Shown: positions 17,351-26,289, numbered from the stretch's first letter. The stretch: 64,000 nucleotides of DNA from Clostridiales bacterium (GCA_015056175.1 SVGT01000005.1:1-64000), one strand, 5' to 3'. The notes: generated by a model from the sequence alone, not told the origin. Program-made: numbers and translations.

Positions 17351-18037
17351 TTACAGGTTTTCGTAGAAGGCGCGCAGCAGCTTCTGGGAGGAGAGCGCCG
17401 CCACGGCCACGTTCTCGCTGTATTCCTTTTCGTTGCCGCACAGGGTATCGGAAATGGCACGGTACGCGCCGTAGGGTACCTTCATTTCGCAGCACACCTG
17501 GGCAATGGCGCCGCCCTCCATATCGCAGGCCGCGCAGCCAAAGTGCTCCCGCAGGAAGTTTTTCCTGTCAAGGTCGGCAATAAACTGGTCGCCGGTGGCC
17601 ACGCCGCCGGGGAGGCAGGTCAACTTTTCCTGCCTGCAGGCCTTTTCCATGGCGGCAATGATCTTTTCATCGCAGGGCAATTCCACCACGTTGATGCCGG
17701 GCACGCAGCCCAGCGGATCGCCAAAGGCGCAGGTATCAATATCGTGCTGCACGCCAAAGCGGCTGACCACGATATCGCCGATATCCAGCCTTTCGTCCAG
17801 CGCGCCCGCCACGCCGATGTTGATGATCATGTCGGGGGCATAATGCAGGATCATGGCCTGGGCGCACATGGCGGCGTGAATTTTGCCAATGCCGCACTGG
17901 GAAAGCACGGTGTCCACGCCGTAGAGCTTGCCGGTGTAAAAGGAGGCGATGCCCACGGTGGTGGTTTCCAGCTCCTCCATCAGGTCACGCAGGTAGGTCA
18001 CTTCGCTCTCCATGGCGCCGATGATGCCGATTTTCAT
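17351..18037 (-). CDS. mtnN: 5'-methylthioadenosine/S-adenosylhomocysteine nucleosidase
   Basis: 228 residues, standard length. Landmarks are IGIIGAMESEV at the start with the catalytic Glu, CGIGKIHAAMCAQ, NIGVAGAL, ACDMEGGAIAQVC (substrate binding, ME motif) and RAISDT (catalytic Asp). It splits MTA and SAH to recycle adenine. GAGGAG precedes ATG 18037 by 9 bases. It starts 13 bases after the dipeptidase stop. Confidence 0.95.
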   Translation of the reverse strand: MKIGIIGAMESEVTYLRDLMEELETTTVGIASFYTGKLYGVDTVLSQCGIGKIHAAMCAQAMILHYAPDMIINIGVAGALDERLDIGDIVVSRFGVQHDIDTCAFGDPLGCVPGINVVELPCDEKIIAAMEKACRQEKLTCLPGGVATGDQFIADLDRKNFLREHFGCAACDMEGGAIAQVCCEMKVPYGAYRAISDTLCGNEKEYSENVAVAALSSQKLLRAFYENL

Positions 18038-18050
18038 AGGTACATTCTCC

Positions 18051-18941
18051 TCAGATGCGGTCGTAGTACTTGAGCAGGTTTTCGCCGGCAATGCCGCGGG
18101 TGATCTTGTCGCCAAAGCGGCGGGTGCACACGTCCATGAGCAGGGGCAGACCGCTGGGATCGTCCAGATGGATGGGCTTGAGATTGCAGCCGTCAAAGTC
18201 GCTGCCAAAGCCGATCTTGCCTTCGCCGCCCATTTCCAGCATATGCTCCAGATGGTCAGCAACCAGTTCCAGGGTGATATCCCCTTCCGGGGCCAGGAAG
18301 CGGCCAAAGAAGTTGACGCCCACATAGCCGCCGGCCTCAAACAGCTTTTTCAGCTGCTCGTCGGTCAGGTTGCGCTTGTGGTCGCACAGGGCGCGGCAGC
18401 AGCTGTGGGAGGCCAGGGGCACAAAGCCCTTGTCCAGCAGATCCCAGAAGCCGCCTTCGTTGAGATGGCTCACGTCAATGGCCATTTTCTTTTGGGCCAG
18501 CTTGCGGCAAACCTCCACGCCAAAGAGCGTCAGCTTATCCGTATCGTTGACGCAGGCGGGGGTGGCCACCACGTTCTGGTGGTTCCAGGTCAGCGCGGCC
18601 ATGCGCACGCCCATATCGTACCATTTGTCGATGGTGTCCATGCCGTCATAGAGCAGATCGCAGCCCTCCACGGACAGGAGGAAGGCCGTTTCGCCCTCCT
18701 TGGCGTCCTTGGGGGAGAGTACCTGCTTCCAGCCGGACGCCTTGAATTCGTCCAGCGCCTTGTACATTTTGTCAAAGCACTGGCGCACGGCCTCAATTTC
18801 GCTGCTGCCGCCCACGAACATGGCCAGCGTCTGCAGATTGACGCCGCCCATCTTCAGCGTTTCCAGCGTAACGTCCCGCTTGTTTTCGGGGCGCATGGCG
18901 GCGGTAAACAGGGTATCCGCATGAGTATCGCAAATCAACAT
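18051..18941 (-). CDS. membrane dipeptidase family protein (M19, renal dipeptidase-like)
   Basis: 296 residues. The metal-binding DTHADT motif near the N-terminus, the bridging Glu in LSVEGCD, SHLNEGGFWDLL, ASHSCCRALCDHKRNL and FGSDFDG match the M19 zinc dipeptidase family. No signal peptide, so a cytoplasmic dipeptidase. GGAGG lies before ATG 18941. It is the first gene of the operon running down to rlmH. Confidence 0.9.
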   Translation of the reverse strand: MLICDTHADTLFTAAMRPENKRDVTLETLKMGGVNLQTLAMFVGGSSEIEAVRQCFDKMYKALDEFKASGWKQVLSPKDAKEGETAFLLSVEGCDLLYDGMDTIDKWYDMGVRMAALTWNHQNVVATPACVNDTDKLTLFGVEVCRKLAQKKMAIDVSHLNEGGFWDLLDKGFVPLASHSCCRALCDHKRNLTDEQLKKLFEAGGYVGVNFFGRFLAPEGDITLELVADHLEHMLEMGGEGKIGFGSDFDGCNLKPIHLDDPSGLPLLMDVCTRRFGDKITRGIAGENLLKYYDRI

Positions 18942-19035
18942 AATCTGTACCTCCAAAATAAACAGTAGGGGGATTGCTCCCGGAAATGATTCTATGCAGC
19001 TGCCGGAAAAAAGAATACATCCGACACCAGCATCT

Positions 19036-19064
19036 ATTATAACACAATTCCTTTTTTCTGTCAG
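19036..19064 (-). promoter_or_regulatory. sigma-A type promoter of the dipeptidase-rlmH operon
   Basis: On the minus strand: CTGACA (19064-19059), 17-bp spacer, TATAAT (19041-19036), about 95 bases before the dipeptidase start. Confidence 0.85.
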
Positions 19065-19173
19065 TTTTTCATTGTACTCTTTTTGCACACGCAAAAACGC
19101 CCGCCGAAGGCGTCTGTATATCAGACGAACATGGAGGGCGTTTTGTTTCATTTTGGCAAAAAATCTGCGCCGG

Positions 19174-19404
19174 TTACAGCCGGATGCAGACGGTGGCATC
19201 CTCCGTTTGGACGTGCAGAAGCGGTATGTGGGGATAGTTCCGTTTGTACCGGAGCAGCCCGCGGCAGAACTTGTGCGCGGCGGAGAGGGCGATGGGGCTG
19301 TGCTGGGCGCGGCAGTAGAGGTACACCGCCAGGGTGTTGAAAACCAGATGGGTGGGAAAAGGGATATTGATGGGACGGCTTTCCGTCCTGATTTCCACAC
19401 GCAT
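19174..19404 (-). CDS. small YvlB/SHOCT-like domain protein following an XRE regulator
   Basis: 76 residues. The segment from about residue 10 (RPINIPFPTHLVFNTLAVYL) and the end (LLHVQTEDATVCIRL) parallel the C-terminal domain of the gene just upstream (VRVSMPLMLVKIML and LMEVETEDTTVRIVVE), so it looks like a free-standing copy of that domain. The pattern recalls the short YvlB/SHOCT-like domain (a DUF2089-type C-terminal module). It starts one base after the upstream stop codon (TGATATG), which implies translational coupling. Function unknown. Confidence 0.6.
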   Translation of the reverse strand: MRVEIRTESRPINIPFPTHLVFNTLAVYLYCRAQHSPIALSAAHKFCRGLLRYKRNYPHIPLLHVQTEDATVCIRL

Positions 19405-19405
19405 A

Positions 19406-19918
19406 TCATTCCACCACGATGCGCACCGTGGTATCCTCCGTTTCCACTTCCATCAGCGTGCCGATGAGCCCGCTTTCCACCATGGCAAACAGCCGGTTCA
19501 GATCAATGCTCCGCATCACGTCCGCATTCACGCCGCTACCGCTGCCGGAAAAGATCACGTCCGGCTGCATGCCGCTTTCCAGCATGATTTTCACCAGCAT
19601 CAGCGGCATGGAAACGCGCACGATCTCCTTGTCCGCCTCGTGGACGTAGATGCGCAGCATCATTTCCTCGGTCTTCTTGCGCTTTTCCGCAGGCACCATG
19701 CGCACCTCCGGATCCTTTTCGCCGCTGAGCAGCGCATCCACGGATACGTCCAGCAGCCGGGCAAGCCCGGGCAGAAGCTGAATATCCGGGCAGCTCTGAT
19801 CGTTTTCCCATTTGCTCACGGCCTGGGGCGATACGCCCATTTTTTCGGCCAGCGCCTCCTGGGTAAGGTTTTTCTGTTTGCGCAGATAAGCGATGCGCGC
19901 GCCCAGGGTTTCCTGCAT
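19406..19918 (-). CDS. XRE-family transcriptional regulator with C-terminal YvlB-like domain
   Basis: 170 residues. Residues 1-65 are a lambda-repressor-type HTH (GARIAYLRKQKNLTQEALAEKMGVS, QAVSKWENDQS, PDIQLLPGLARLLDVSVDALL). Residues 70-95 are a charged linker. Residues 97-170 form a domain with a glycine/serine-rich loop (IFSGSGSGVNAD) ending in an acidic strand. It probably regulates itself and the small partner; a pair of 12-bp direct repeats lies upstream of its promoter. Confidence 0.85.
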   Translation of the reverse strand: MQETLGARIAYLRKQKNLTQEALAEKMGVSPQAVSKWENDQSCPDIQLLPGLARLLDVSVDALLSGEKDPEVRMVPAEKRKKTEEMMLRIYVHEADKEIVRVSMPLMLVKIMLESGMQPDVIFSGSGSGVNADVMRSIDLNRLFAMVESGLIGTLMEVETEDTTVRIVVE

Positions 19919-19947
19919 GATGATTTCTCCCTTCCTTTGATAGGCTC

Positions 19948-19976
19948 ATTGTACCGCAGGGAAAGCAAGGCGTGAA
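19948..19976 (-). promoter_or_regulatory. probable promoter of the XRE regulator
   Basis: On the minus strand: TTCACG (19976-19971), 17-bp spacer, TACAAT (19953-19948). The -35 is only a moderate match. Confidence 0.6.
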
Positions 19977-19997
19977 CAGATCAGCAGTTGAATTGGG

Positions 19998-20032
19998 TCA
20001 ACTGTCGGTAGAATACTCTATCAACTGTCGGT
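19998..20032 (-). repeat. pair of 12-bp direct repeats, possible operator
   Basis: TCAACTGTCGGT occurs at 19998-20009 and again at 20021-20032, 23 bp apart, or about two helical turns. The second copy is the 3' end of addB including its stop codon. Both lie just upstream of the XRE promoter -35. Confidence 0.6.
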
Positions 20033-23000
20033 TTGGTCGGGGGTTTTGTTGATGCGCTCCAGCAGCGCGTCAAAGGAAAGGGTGTCCACCCGGCGTGGAC
20101 GGCTGCTCTCCCGACGGCAGATGGCGCTGTAATCGCAAAAATCACAGGGGGACTGGCTCTTTTCGGTCAGCGGGCGGGCGGCGATCATGCCCCTGCGCAT
20201 CTGCTCGCACAGCTCCCGGGCGGTATCCCGCGCATGGAGCAGCAGCGCGCGCATTTCGTCCATGTCGGCCACGGCCTTGCCGGCCATAAAATCGCCGTCC
20301 TGCTTGAGGAGTTTGGGCATGGTCAGCGGCGGCAAAGCGTCGTCCATCAATTGCACGACCTGCGCATCCTTCAGCGTTACGCCCTTGAGGTGCAGCTTTT
20401 CCGCCAGCTTCTGCTCCGCCAGGTGCAGATCCATGGGATCCTCGATCAGCGGATCGCGCAGGGGGAAGTAGTAGGCGCCGGCGGGCTGCGCACCGCTTCC
20501 GCCGTCCACGGCGGCCAGCAGGTAGAGCAGCAGCTGCAATTGCTGCCCGTAGAACACCTGAGTGGGGTTCAGCTCCCGGTTGCCGCTCTTGTAGTCCACC
20601 ACCCGCAGGTACACGCCCTCGTCGCCCTCGTACCGGTCAATGCGGTCGATCACGCCGCGCAGCAGCACGCGCTTACCGTTGTCAAGCTGCAGTTCCACTG
20701 CGGGGAGCGAGCCGCTTTCGCCGTAGCCAAAGCGCACCTCGCTGCCCTGGGGGGCAAAGCGGGAATGCTGTGCGCCCCGCGTAAAGGTCCAGGCCACGCG
20801 GCGCAGCACCTTTTTGTATTTTTCGCCGGAGGCGCGCACCCGGGCGCTGTCCTCCATCAGCGGGCCGAACTGGCTTTCCAGCAAGTCCGCAGATACCTTG
20901 TCCATCCAGGCGTCGCACTCCCGTTTGGTAATGCGGGGCCAGTTGGGGATGGAGGGGAGGAGCCGGGTAAAGCCCTCCATGGCGCTGTGGTAAAAATTGC
21001 CCGCATCCCGGCTTTCGATTTTCCATTCCTTCCGGGGCTGGGCGGAAAGACCGTAGCGCACAAAATGCTGATAGGGACAGGCGGCGTAGCTCTCCAGACG
21101 GCTGACGCTCATGACCCGTTCCAGGAACAAATCTCTTGTCACCTCGCGGCTCAGCGGCGCACATTCGTCCGTGTGCAGGAATGCCTGCTGCACGCCTTTT
21201 GCCAGGTCCGGCCGTTCTGCGCACAGGTAGCGCCAGGCGTTTTGCCAGTTTTCGTCCATGCGGCCCTGATAGAAGCGCCCGGTCAATTCCTCCGCGGCGG
21301 TCAGCGGCGACAGGGGCAGGGGCGTTTCGCCCTTGTCCGTCACGCCGCCCTCCTCGGGCAGCAGGGGCATCATGCGGCGCAGCCTGTTGAGATACAGATG
21401 GGGCGGACGGCTCTCGCCGGCCTGGGACGCCATGGCGCGGGTGAGGAACAGATGCTTCTGCGCCGTGCACAGCGTATGATAAAAGTCCAGCTGCTTCAGA
21501 TCGTCCCGGCCGTCCTGGGTCAGGGCGATGTAGGCGCCGGTGCGCGCTTCCAGGGAAAGACGCTCGTCTTCCGTCAGCATGGCGTCGGGGGAGATGTTCA
21601 TCACGCCGTCGGACAGATTGCAGATGAACAGCGCATCCACATTGTCCCCGGACAGGGAGCCCACCTCGCCGCACATCACGCTGCCGCCGTCCGGAGGCAG
21701 GGCGGAGATCTGCTGCTGCTCCACGCCGGCTTCCAGCATATCCAGCATCTGGCGGGGGGTGACGGGCAGGCTGCCGGATACCTCGCACATTTCATCCATC
21801 AGCGACAGGAGGAAGTTCCACACCTGCCGTCCCTGAGCCGCCTGAGCGGTCAGGTTCAGGTTCAGCAGCTGCTCCTCCGTTTCCATCAGGCGCTCAAACA
21901 CGCCGCAGCTTTCCAGATAGCCAAACAGATGGGTCAGCGCCTCCTGTACGTTCTGCGCGGCGTTCAGCGCCTGACGCAGCGCCTCCCAGGGCGCAAACAG
22001 CTTTGCCCGCAGCGGCTCAAGCCGGGCGCAATTTTCGCTGTCGCCCCGGGTAAAGGGCTTGAGGAAGCCGCTTCCACGGATGCCGCAGGACAGAATATAG
22101 TTTTCAAAATCAAACAGCTCTTCGTCATTCAGCGGCGCATAGCCCGAATGCAGCGCATCCAGCACGTCGCCGGGATCAAAGCCGGAGGCTGCAGCCCGCA
22201 GCGAGGAGAGCAGGAATCGGGCAACGCCATGGGCGGACATGGGCATTTTGCGGGGCAGATAAACGGGAATATTGCAGCTGGCAAACACGCTTTCGGCCAC
22301 GCCCTCGTAGCCCGCCATGCTGCCAAAGGCCACGGCCATGCGGGAAAAAGGCATGCCGCTTTGGTGCAATTGCAGGATCTGCGCCGCCACAAACCGCATT
22401 TCGTCATAGGGTGTGGGCGCGGCAAACAGGCGCACCCGGTCGGCGGGCAGGGGGCAATGCTCCCCGCGGAGATAGGCTTTTTTCAAAAAGCCCAGATCGT
22501 TGTTTTCCACAGGCGTGGGCGGCAGCGTTTCCGTGCGGAAGGGAACGCCGTGTTCCGCGCACAGCGCCCGGAGCCGCTCCACGCTTTCCACCACGGGCTT
22601 ATAGCTTTCACAGCCCGTTTCGCACCGCATCAGCAGCGTGACGGGCTGCTTGCCCTTTTCCAGAGCGCACAGCGTGCGGGCAAACTGCCCCGTCACCACG
22701 TCAAAGCCCAGGGCGATGATCTGCGTGTCCGGCGCAAAGGCGCCGCTTTCCAGCTTGCCGATCAATACGTCCGTCACGTCCTCGCCGTCCACAAAGGCGC
22801 CCCGGATCAGTTCGGCGTAGGATTGATAAATCAGCGCAGTATCCTGCAGCTTGTCCCGGGACGCGCCCTCGGGCAGCGTTTCCGCATGGGCAAGCAGCGC
22901 GTCGGGGGATACCTCCGCCCGCTTCAGATCGGCGATCAATTGGGTCATCCGCTGCAAAAAACCCTGCCGATGGATGGCGGAGGCGTAGTAGCGCAGCTCC

Positions 23001-23305
23001 TTTTCGCACTGCAGGCAGGCGGCGGATACGGCCATGCTCTTGCCCACGTCGCCGATGCGGGTGCGGCGGGATGCTTCGCCCATGCCCTTTTGCTCAAATA
23101 CCCGTTCGCCAAGGCGGGAGGGGGAGAGCACCTGCATATCAAAAGAACCCGACAGCCCGAGGGCTGTCAGGAGTTCTCGTTCGGTTTTAAGGGTGGCCAT
23201 TTCGGGCACCAGCACCAGCACCTGTCCGTTTGCACGGAGAATCGTTTCCGTGCGCTGGATCAGGCGTGCATGCAGTGCTTCCGGACTTCCGTAATATACG
23301 TGCAT
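20021..23305 (-). CDS. addB: helicase-exonuclease AddAB, AddB-like subunit
   Basis: 1094 residues, typical for AddB. The C-terminal PD-(D/E)XK nuclease is visible in GVIDRIDRYEG and VVDYKSGNRELNP. The four Fe-S ligands are split as in AddB: one in AACPYQHFVRYG and three in CDFCDYSAIC near the end. The N-terminal helicase-like part has VLVLVPEMATLKTERELL and SPSRLGERVFEQ but no Walker A: where the family normally has G-x4-GKT, this reads YYGSPEALHARLI. No addA is adjacent. It follows the DUF368 gene by 21 bases and shares its promoter. Confidence 0.88.
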   Translation of the reverse strand: MHVYYGSPEALHARLIQRTETILRANGQVLVLVPEMATLKTERELLTALGLSGSFDMQVLSPSRLGERVFEQKGMGEASRRTRIGDVGKSMAVSAACLQCEKELRYYASAIHRQGFLQRMTQLIADLKRAEVSPDALLAHAETLPEGASRDKLQDTALIYQSYAELIRGAFVDGEDVTDVLIGKLESGAFAPDTQIIALGFDVVTGQFARTLCALEKGKQPVTLLMRCETGCESYKPVVESVERLRALCAEHGVPFRTETLPPTPVENNDLGFLKKAYLRGEHCPLPADRVRLFAAPTPYDEMRFVAAQILQLHQSGMPFSRMAVAFGSMAGYEGVAESVFASCNIPVYLPRKMPMSAHGVARFLLSSLRAAASGFDPGDVLDALHSGYAPLNDEELFDFENYILSCGIRGSGFLKPFTRGDSENCARLEPLRAKLFAPWEALRQALNAAQNVQEALTHLFGYLESCGVFERLMETEEQLLNLNLTAQAAQGRQVWNFLLSLMDEMCEVSGSLPVTPRQMLDMLEAGVEQQQISALPPDGGSVMCGEVGSLSGDNVDALFICNLSDGVMNISPDAMLTEDERLSLEARTGAYIALTQDGRDDLKQLDFYHTLCTAQKHLFLTRAMASQAGESRPPHLYLNRLRRMMPLLPEEGGVTDKGETPLPLSPLTAAEELTGRFYQGRMDENWQNAWRYLCAERPDLAKGVQQAFLHTDECAPLSREVTRDLFLERVMSVSRLESYAACPYQHFVRYGLSAQPRKEWKIESRDAGNFYHSAMEGFTRLLPSIPNWPRITKRECDAWMDKVSADLLESQFGPLMEDSARVRASGEKYKKVLRRVAWTFTRGAQHSRFAPQGSEVRFGYGESGSLPAVELQLDNGKRVLLRGVIDRIDRYEGDEGVYLRVVDYKSGNRELNPTQVFYGQQLQLLLYLLAAVDGGSGAQPAGAYYFPLRDPLIEDPMDLHLAEQKLAEKLHLKGVTLKDAQVVQLMDDALPPLTMPKLLKQDGDFMAGKAVADMDEMRALLLHARDTARELCEQMRRGMIAARPLTEKSQSPCDFCDYSAICRRESSRPRRVDTLSFDALLERINKTPDQTDS

Positions 23306-23326
23306 GGCGTCTCCTTTTTGGGCTGT

Positions 23327-24268
23327 TTATTCCTTGCGGATGCCGCTGCCCCACTTATCCAGCCACAGCGCGGCCACAAAGCCCAGCGCGGCGCACACGA
23401 TGCACAGCACGATCTGCAAAGCGCCGGTGTACGCGGTGGGGATGATCAGCAGCGTGGATGCCAGCACCACGCCCAGGATGACGTGATGGATCAGCGCGTG
23501 ATGGTTGTTGATCAGATAATCCACAAAACGGGCAAAGAGCAGCGCAGAGGCCAGAATGCCAACGCCCAGGGGCAGGATGCAGCCCCACTGCACCTGAGAA
23601 AGGGCAGGCACGGCGCTGCCGGCAACCAGGGCGGCGATCACGTCCTTGAGGTAGGTGGCCACGGAGCCGATGCCCGCCGTCATGGGCTCATACAGGCCCA
23701 TGAAGATCAGGATGGAGCTGCTGCTCAGGCCGGGCAGCACCAGAGAAAGGCCCCACACGCCGCCGCAGAACAGGTACCACCAGGGGTTGGGGGTGATGGC
23801 GGAAAGCGAAGAGAATTTGAACAGGCTCAGCAGGCACAGCACGATCACAAAGCTGATGATCAGGGTGATCACGTCCTTGCGGGCGCGGCCCTTCTGACCG
23901 GCTTCGCGCCACAGGGAGGGCACGGTGCCCAGGATCAGGCCCAGGAACAGGCAGGTAGCCACGGCGGAATCCGCACCAAAGAGCAGCTCCACGCCCTTGG
24001 CCAATACCACAAAGCCCAGCGCCCAGCCGATGATCACGGGGATGAACAGCTTATAGTACTTCTTGAAGGACCTGAAGGGATGGGAAAACAGCGCCATGAT
24101 GGGCTTATAAATGCCGAAAATGACCATCAGCACGCCGCCGCTGACGCCGGGCAGAATGGCGCCCACGCCGATCAAAGCGCCCTGCAGCACGCGGAAGAGC
24201 CAGGCCATCAGATTCTTGGGCGCGAGATCCTGCTCTGCGGCAGGCTGATTGGAATGTACGTTGGACAT
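23327..24268 (-). CDS. DUF368 family polyprenyl-phosphate transporter
   Basis: 313 residues with about nine to ten membrane segments. The family signature is repeated: GALIGVGAILPGVSGGVLMVIFG near the N-terminus and WGLSLVLPGLSSSSILIFMG in the middle (GLVLPGxS-type re-entrant motifs). LFLGLILGTVPSL is also typical. DUF368 proteins (PopT) have been shown to return undecaprenyl phosphate across the membrane for reuse in wall synthesis. ATG 24268 follows AAGGAGG. Confidence 0.88.
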   Translation of the reverse strand: MSNVHSNQPAAEQDLAPKNLMAWLFRVLQGALIGVGAILPGVSGGVLMVIFGIYKPIMALFSHPFRSFKKYYKLFIPVIIGWALGFVVLAKGVELLFGADSAVATCLFLGLILGTVPSLWREAGQKGRARKDVITLIISFVIVLCLLSLFKFSSLSAITPNPWWYLFCGGVWGLSLVLPGLSSSSILIFMGLYEPMTAGIGSVATYLKDVIAALVAGSAVPALSQVQWGCILPLGVGILASALLFARFVDYLINNHHALIHHVILGVVLASTLLIIPTAYTGALQIVLCIVCAALGFVAALWLDKWGSGIRKE

Positions 24269-24296
24269 ACAGAATCCTCCTTGCAATGTTGCTTTG

Positions 24297-24325
24297 AGTA
24301 TACCGCACTCCCGCCCATTTTTCAA
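24297..24325 (-). promoter_or_regulatory. sigma-A type promoter of the DUF368-addB unit
   Basis: On the minus strand: TTGAAA (24325-24320), 17-bp spacer, TATACT (24302-24297). Confidence 0.85.
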
Positions 24326-24352
24326 GGGGAAGCGCGGGGCTGTCCGGGATGC

Positions 24353-24377
24353 AAAAAGACGCCCGGACGGCGTCTTT
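24353..24377 (-). terminator. intrinsic terminator of murA-dnaJ-like operon
   Basis: On the minus strand AAAGACGCC pairs with GGGCGTCTTT, followed by a T-run, 5 bases after the J-domain gene. Confidence 0.85.
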
Positions 24378-24382
24378 GGTGA

Positions 24383-24904
24383 TCAGTGATTCTTTTTGAA
24401 CAGTCCCTGCGCCCAGTCCGCCACCTTGTAGTGCAGCTTCTGGTGCTTTTTGACGGCCACGGCGGCGTCCAGTGCCCAGGAGCGGTACTCGTTGTTGTCG
24501 GGGGACAGCTTCACGGCGGCGCGGAAGGCCTGATGGGCAGATGCGTACTGCTTGAGCTGCATGAGCAATTGGCCCTGGAAAAAGTACCATTCCTCGGTCT
24601 TTTGCTCCGCCCGGGCCATCTGGCCCAGCGCGCTTTCCGGGTGCCCCTGCTCCATGAGCTTCCTGGCGATGGCAATGGCCTGATCCGCAGGCAATGCGGT
24701 AAAGCTGAGCGGACGCTGGGAGGCGGCCCTCATGGCCTGCTCGTAGGCCAGGTTCAATTCCACCAGCTTTTCCTGGGCGCGCAGCTGCATTTCCCTATCT
24801 TCAAACTGGTCGGGATGGCATTTTTTCACTTTCGCGCGATAGGCCTGGTGCACCTGCGCCTGGGTGGCGTCGGGGGCGAGGCCCAGCACTTCAAACGCGT
24901 TCAA
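24383..24904 (-). CDS. J-domain protein with TPR-like C-terminus
   Basis: 173 residues. Residues 1-60 are a DnaJ domain with the HPD tripeptide in KCHPDQFED and the preceding helix QVHQAYRAKVK. Residues 75-170 contain paired helices resembling TPRs (EEWYFFQGQLLMQLKQYASAHQAF, AAVKLSPDNNEYRSW). It lacks the Cys-rich and C-terminal domains of DnaJ, so it is an accessory co-chaperone rather than DnaJ. It starts 18 bases after murA. Confidence 0.85.
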   Translation of the reverse strand: MNAFEVLGLAPDATQAQVHQAYRAKVKKCHPDQFEDREMQLRAQEKLVELNLAYEQAMRAASQRPLSFTALPADQAIAIARKLMEQGHPESALGQMARAEQKTEEWYFFQGQLLMQLKQYASAHQAFRAAVKLSPDNNEYRSWALDAAVAVKKHQKLHYKVADWAQGLFKKNH

Positions 24905-24922
24905 GCTGACACCTCCTTGGCC

Positions 24923-26185
24923 TTACAGGCTTTCGCGGCGGATATCCGCGCCCAGGGAGCGCAGCTTTTCCTCAATATGCTCATAGCCGCGGGCGATGAA
25001 GGACGGCTCGTAGATCTCCGTGGTGCCCTTGGCCATCAGACCTGCCACCACCAGCGCAGCGCCGGCACGCAGATCCGTGCAGGTCACAGGCGCGCCGTAG
25101 AGCTCATCCACGCCGTCGATAATGGCGGTCTGATCCAGAATGCGCACCCTTGCGCCCATGCGGGCGATCTCGTTCAGGTGCTTGAGGCGGGTTTCAAAAA
25201 TGGTTTCGTTGATGATGGAGGTACCCTTGGCCAGGCACAGCATGGCGCTCATGGGCTGCTGCAGATCGGTGGGGAAGCCGGGGTACTCCTGGGTTTTTAC
25301 GTTCACGGCGCGGTGGGCGCCCACGGTACGCACGCGGATGGCGTCGTCCATTTCGCTGACCATCACGCCCATTTCAAGCAATTTTGCCGTCAGCGCTTCC
25401 ATATGGGTGGGAATGCAGCCGCGGATGGTCACGTCGCCGCGGGTGGCGGCAGCGGCGATCATCAGCGTGCCCGTTTCGATCTGGTCGGGGATCACGGCAT
25501 AGGTGCTGCCGTGGAGGTGGCTGACGCCCCGGATGCGGATGGTATCCGTGCCGGCGCCCTTCACCTTGGCGCCCATGGAGTTGAGGAAGTTGGCCAGGTC
25601 TACGATATGCGGTTCCTTGGCGGCGTTATGCAAAATGGTGGTGCCCTCCGCCTTGGCGGCGGCCAGCATCACGTTGATGGTGCCGCCCACGGTGATCCTG
25701 TCAAAGAACACGTTGGTGCCAATCAGCTTGCCCCTGGCGCTGATCACGGCAGAGCGATCCTCCACCTGTGCGCCCAGCGCCTGGAAGCCCTTGATGTGCA
25801 GGTCAAAGGGACGGCTGCCGATGGCGCAGCCGCCGGGATAGGCCACCTCTGCCTCGCCGCAGCGGCCCAGCAGCGCGCCGATCAGGTAATAGCTGGCACG
25901 CATGCGGCCGGCGTACTTGTGATCTACCTTGGTGCCCGTCACATTGCGGGGGTCGATCACCATCCGGCGGGCGTCCCGGTCAAAATCCACCTTGGCGCCC
26001 AGCATGGTGAGAATATCATAAAGCACGCGCACGTCCTCAATGTCCGGCACGTTTTCGATGGTGCAGATATCGTCGCTCAGCAGCGCGGCGGGAATGACGG
26101 CCACCGAGGTATTCTTTCCGCCTGATACGAAGGTTTCACCGATGAGTGGTTTGCCGCCGTTGATCAGCAGCTTATAATCATCCAC
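24923..26185 (-). CDS. murA: UDP-N-acetylglucosamine 1-carboxyvinyltransferase
   Basis: 420 residues. The catalytic Cys is in YPGGCAIGSRPFDLH near residue 118, as in fosfomycin-sensitive enzymes. The conserved substrate Lys is in SGGKNTSV at the N-terminus, where the second residue of the usual GAKN is Gly. GFPTDLQQPMSAMLCLAKG and the closing IxRGYExIEEKLRSLGA also match. It performs the first committed step of peptidoglycan synthesis. Many Bacillota carry two murA paralogues; this may be either. Confidence 0.95.
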   Translation of the reverse strand: MDDYKLLINGGKPLIGETFVSGGKNTSVAVIPAALLSDDICTIENVPDIEDVRVLYDILTMLGAKVDFDRDARRMVIDPRNVTGTKVDHKYAGRMRASYYLIGALLGRCGEAEVAYPGGCAIGSRPFDLHIKGFQALGAQVEDRSAVISARGKLIGTNVFFDRITVGGTINVMLAAAKAEGTTILHNAAKEPHIVDLANFLNSMGAKVKGAGTDTIRIRGVSHLHGSTYAVIPDQIETGTLMIAAAATRGDVTIRGCIPTHMEALTAKLLEMGVMVSEMDDAIRVRTVGAHRAVNVKTQEYPGFPTDLQQPMSAMLCLAKGTSIINETIFETRLKHLNEIARMGARVRILDQTAIIDGVDELYGAPVTCTDLRAGAALVVAGLMAKGTTEIYEPSFIARGYEHIEEKLRSLGADIRRESL

Positions 26186-26242
26186 GGAATGAAAACCCCT
26201 CTCTCTCGCAATTCAAGGGTGCCTGAAGGCACGCACATCAAC

Positions 26243-26271
26243 ATTATAGCATATCCATCAAAATATGGCAA
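26243..26271 (-). promoter_or_regulatory. extended -10 promoter of murA
   Basis: On the minus strand: TTGCCA (26271-26266), 17-bp spacer ending TGC, TATAAT (26248-26243). Confidence 0.85.
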
Positions 26272-26289
26272 CAGATGGGCATGCTGTGC

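Noticed and set aside
18942..19409. Upstream extension of the dipeptidase frame
   Set aside because: It crosses the promoter at 19036-19064 and the small gene at 19174-19404. The M19 family starts at 18941, where a good ribosome-binding site lies.
20033..24382. A 1449-codon open frame on the plus strand opposite addB and the DUF368 gene
   Set aside because: It is the antisense shadow of two well-supported genes. Its translation is rich in His, Gln, Ala and Gly with no domain pattern, as expected from GC-rich codons read backwards.
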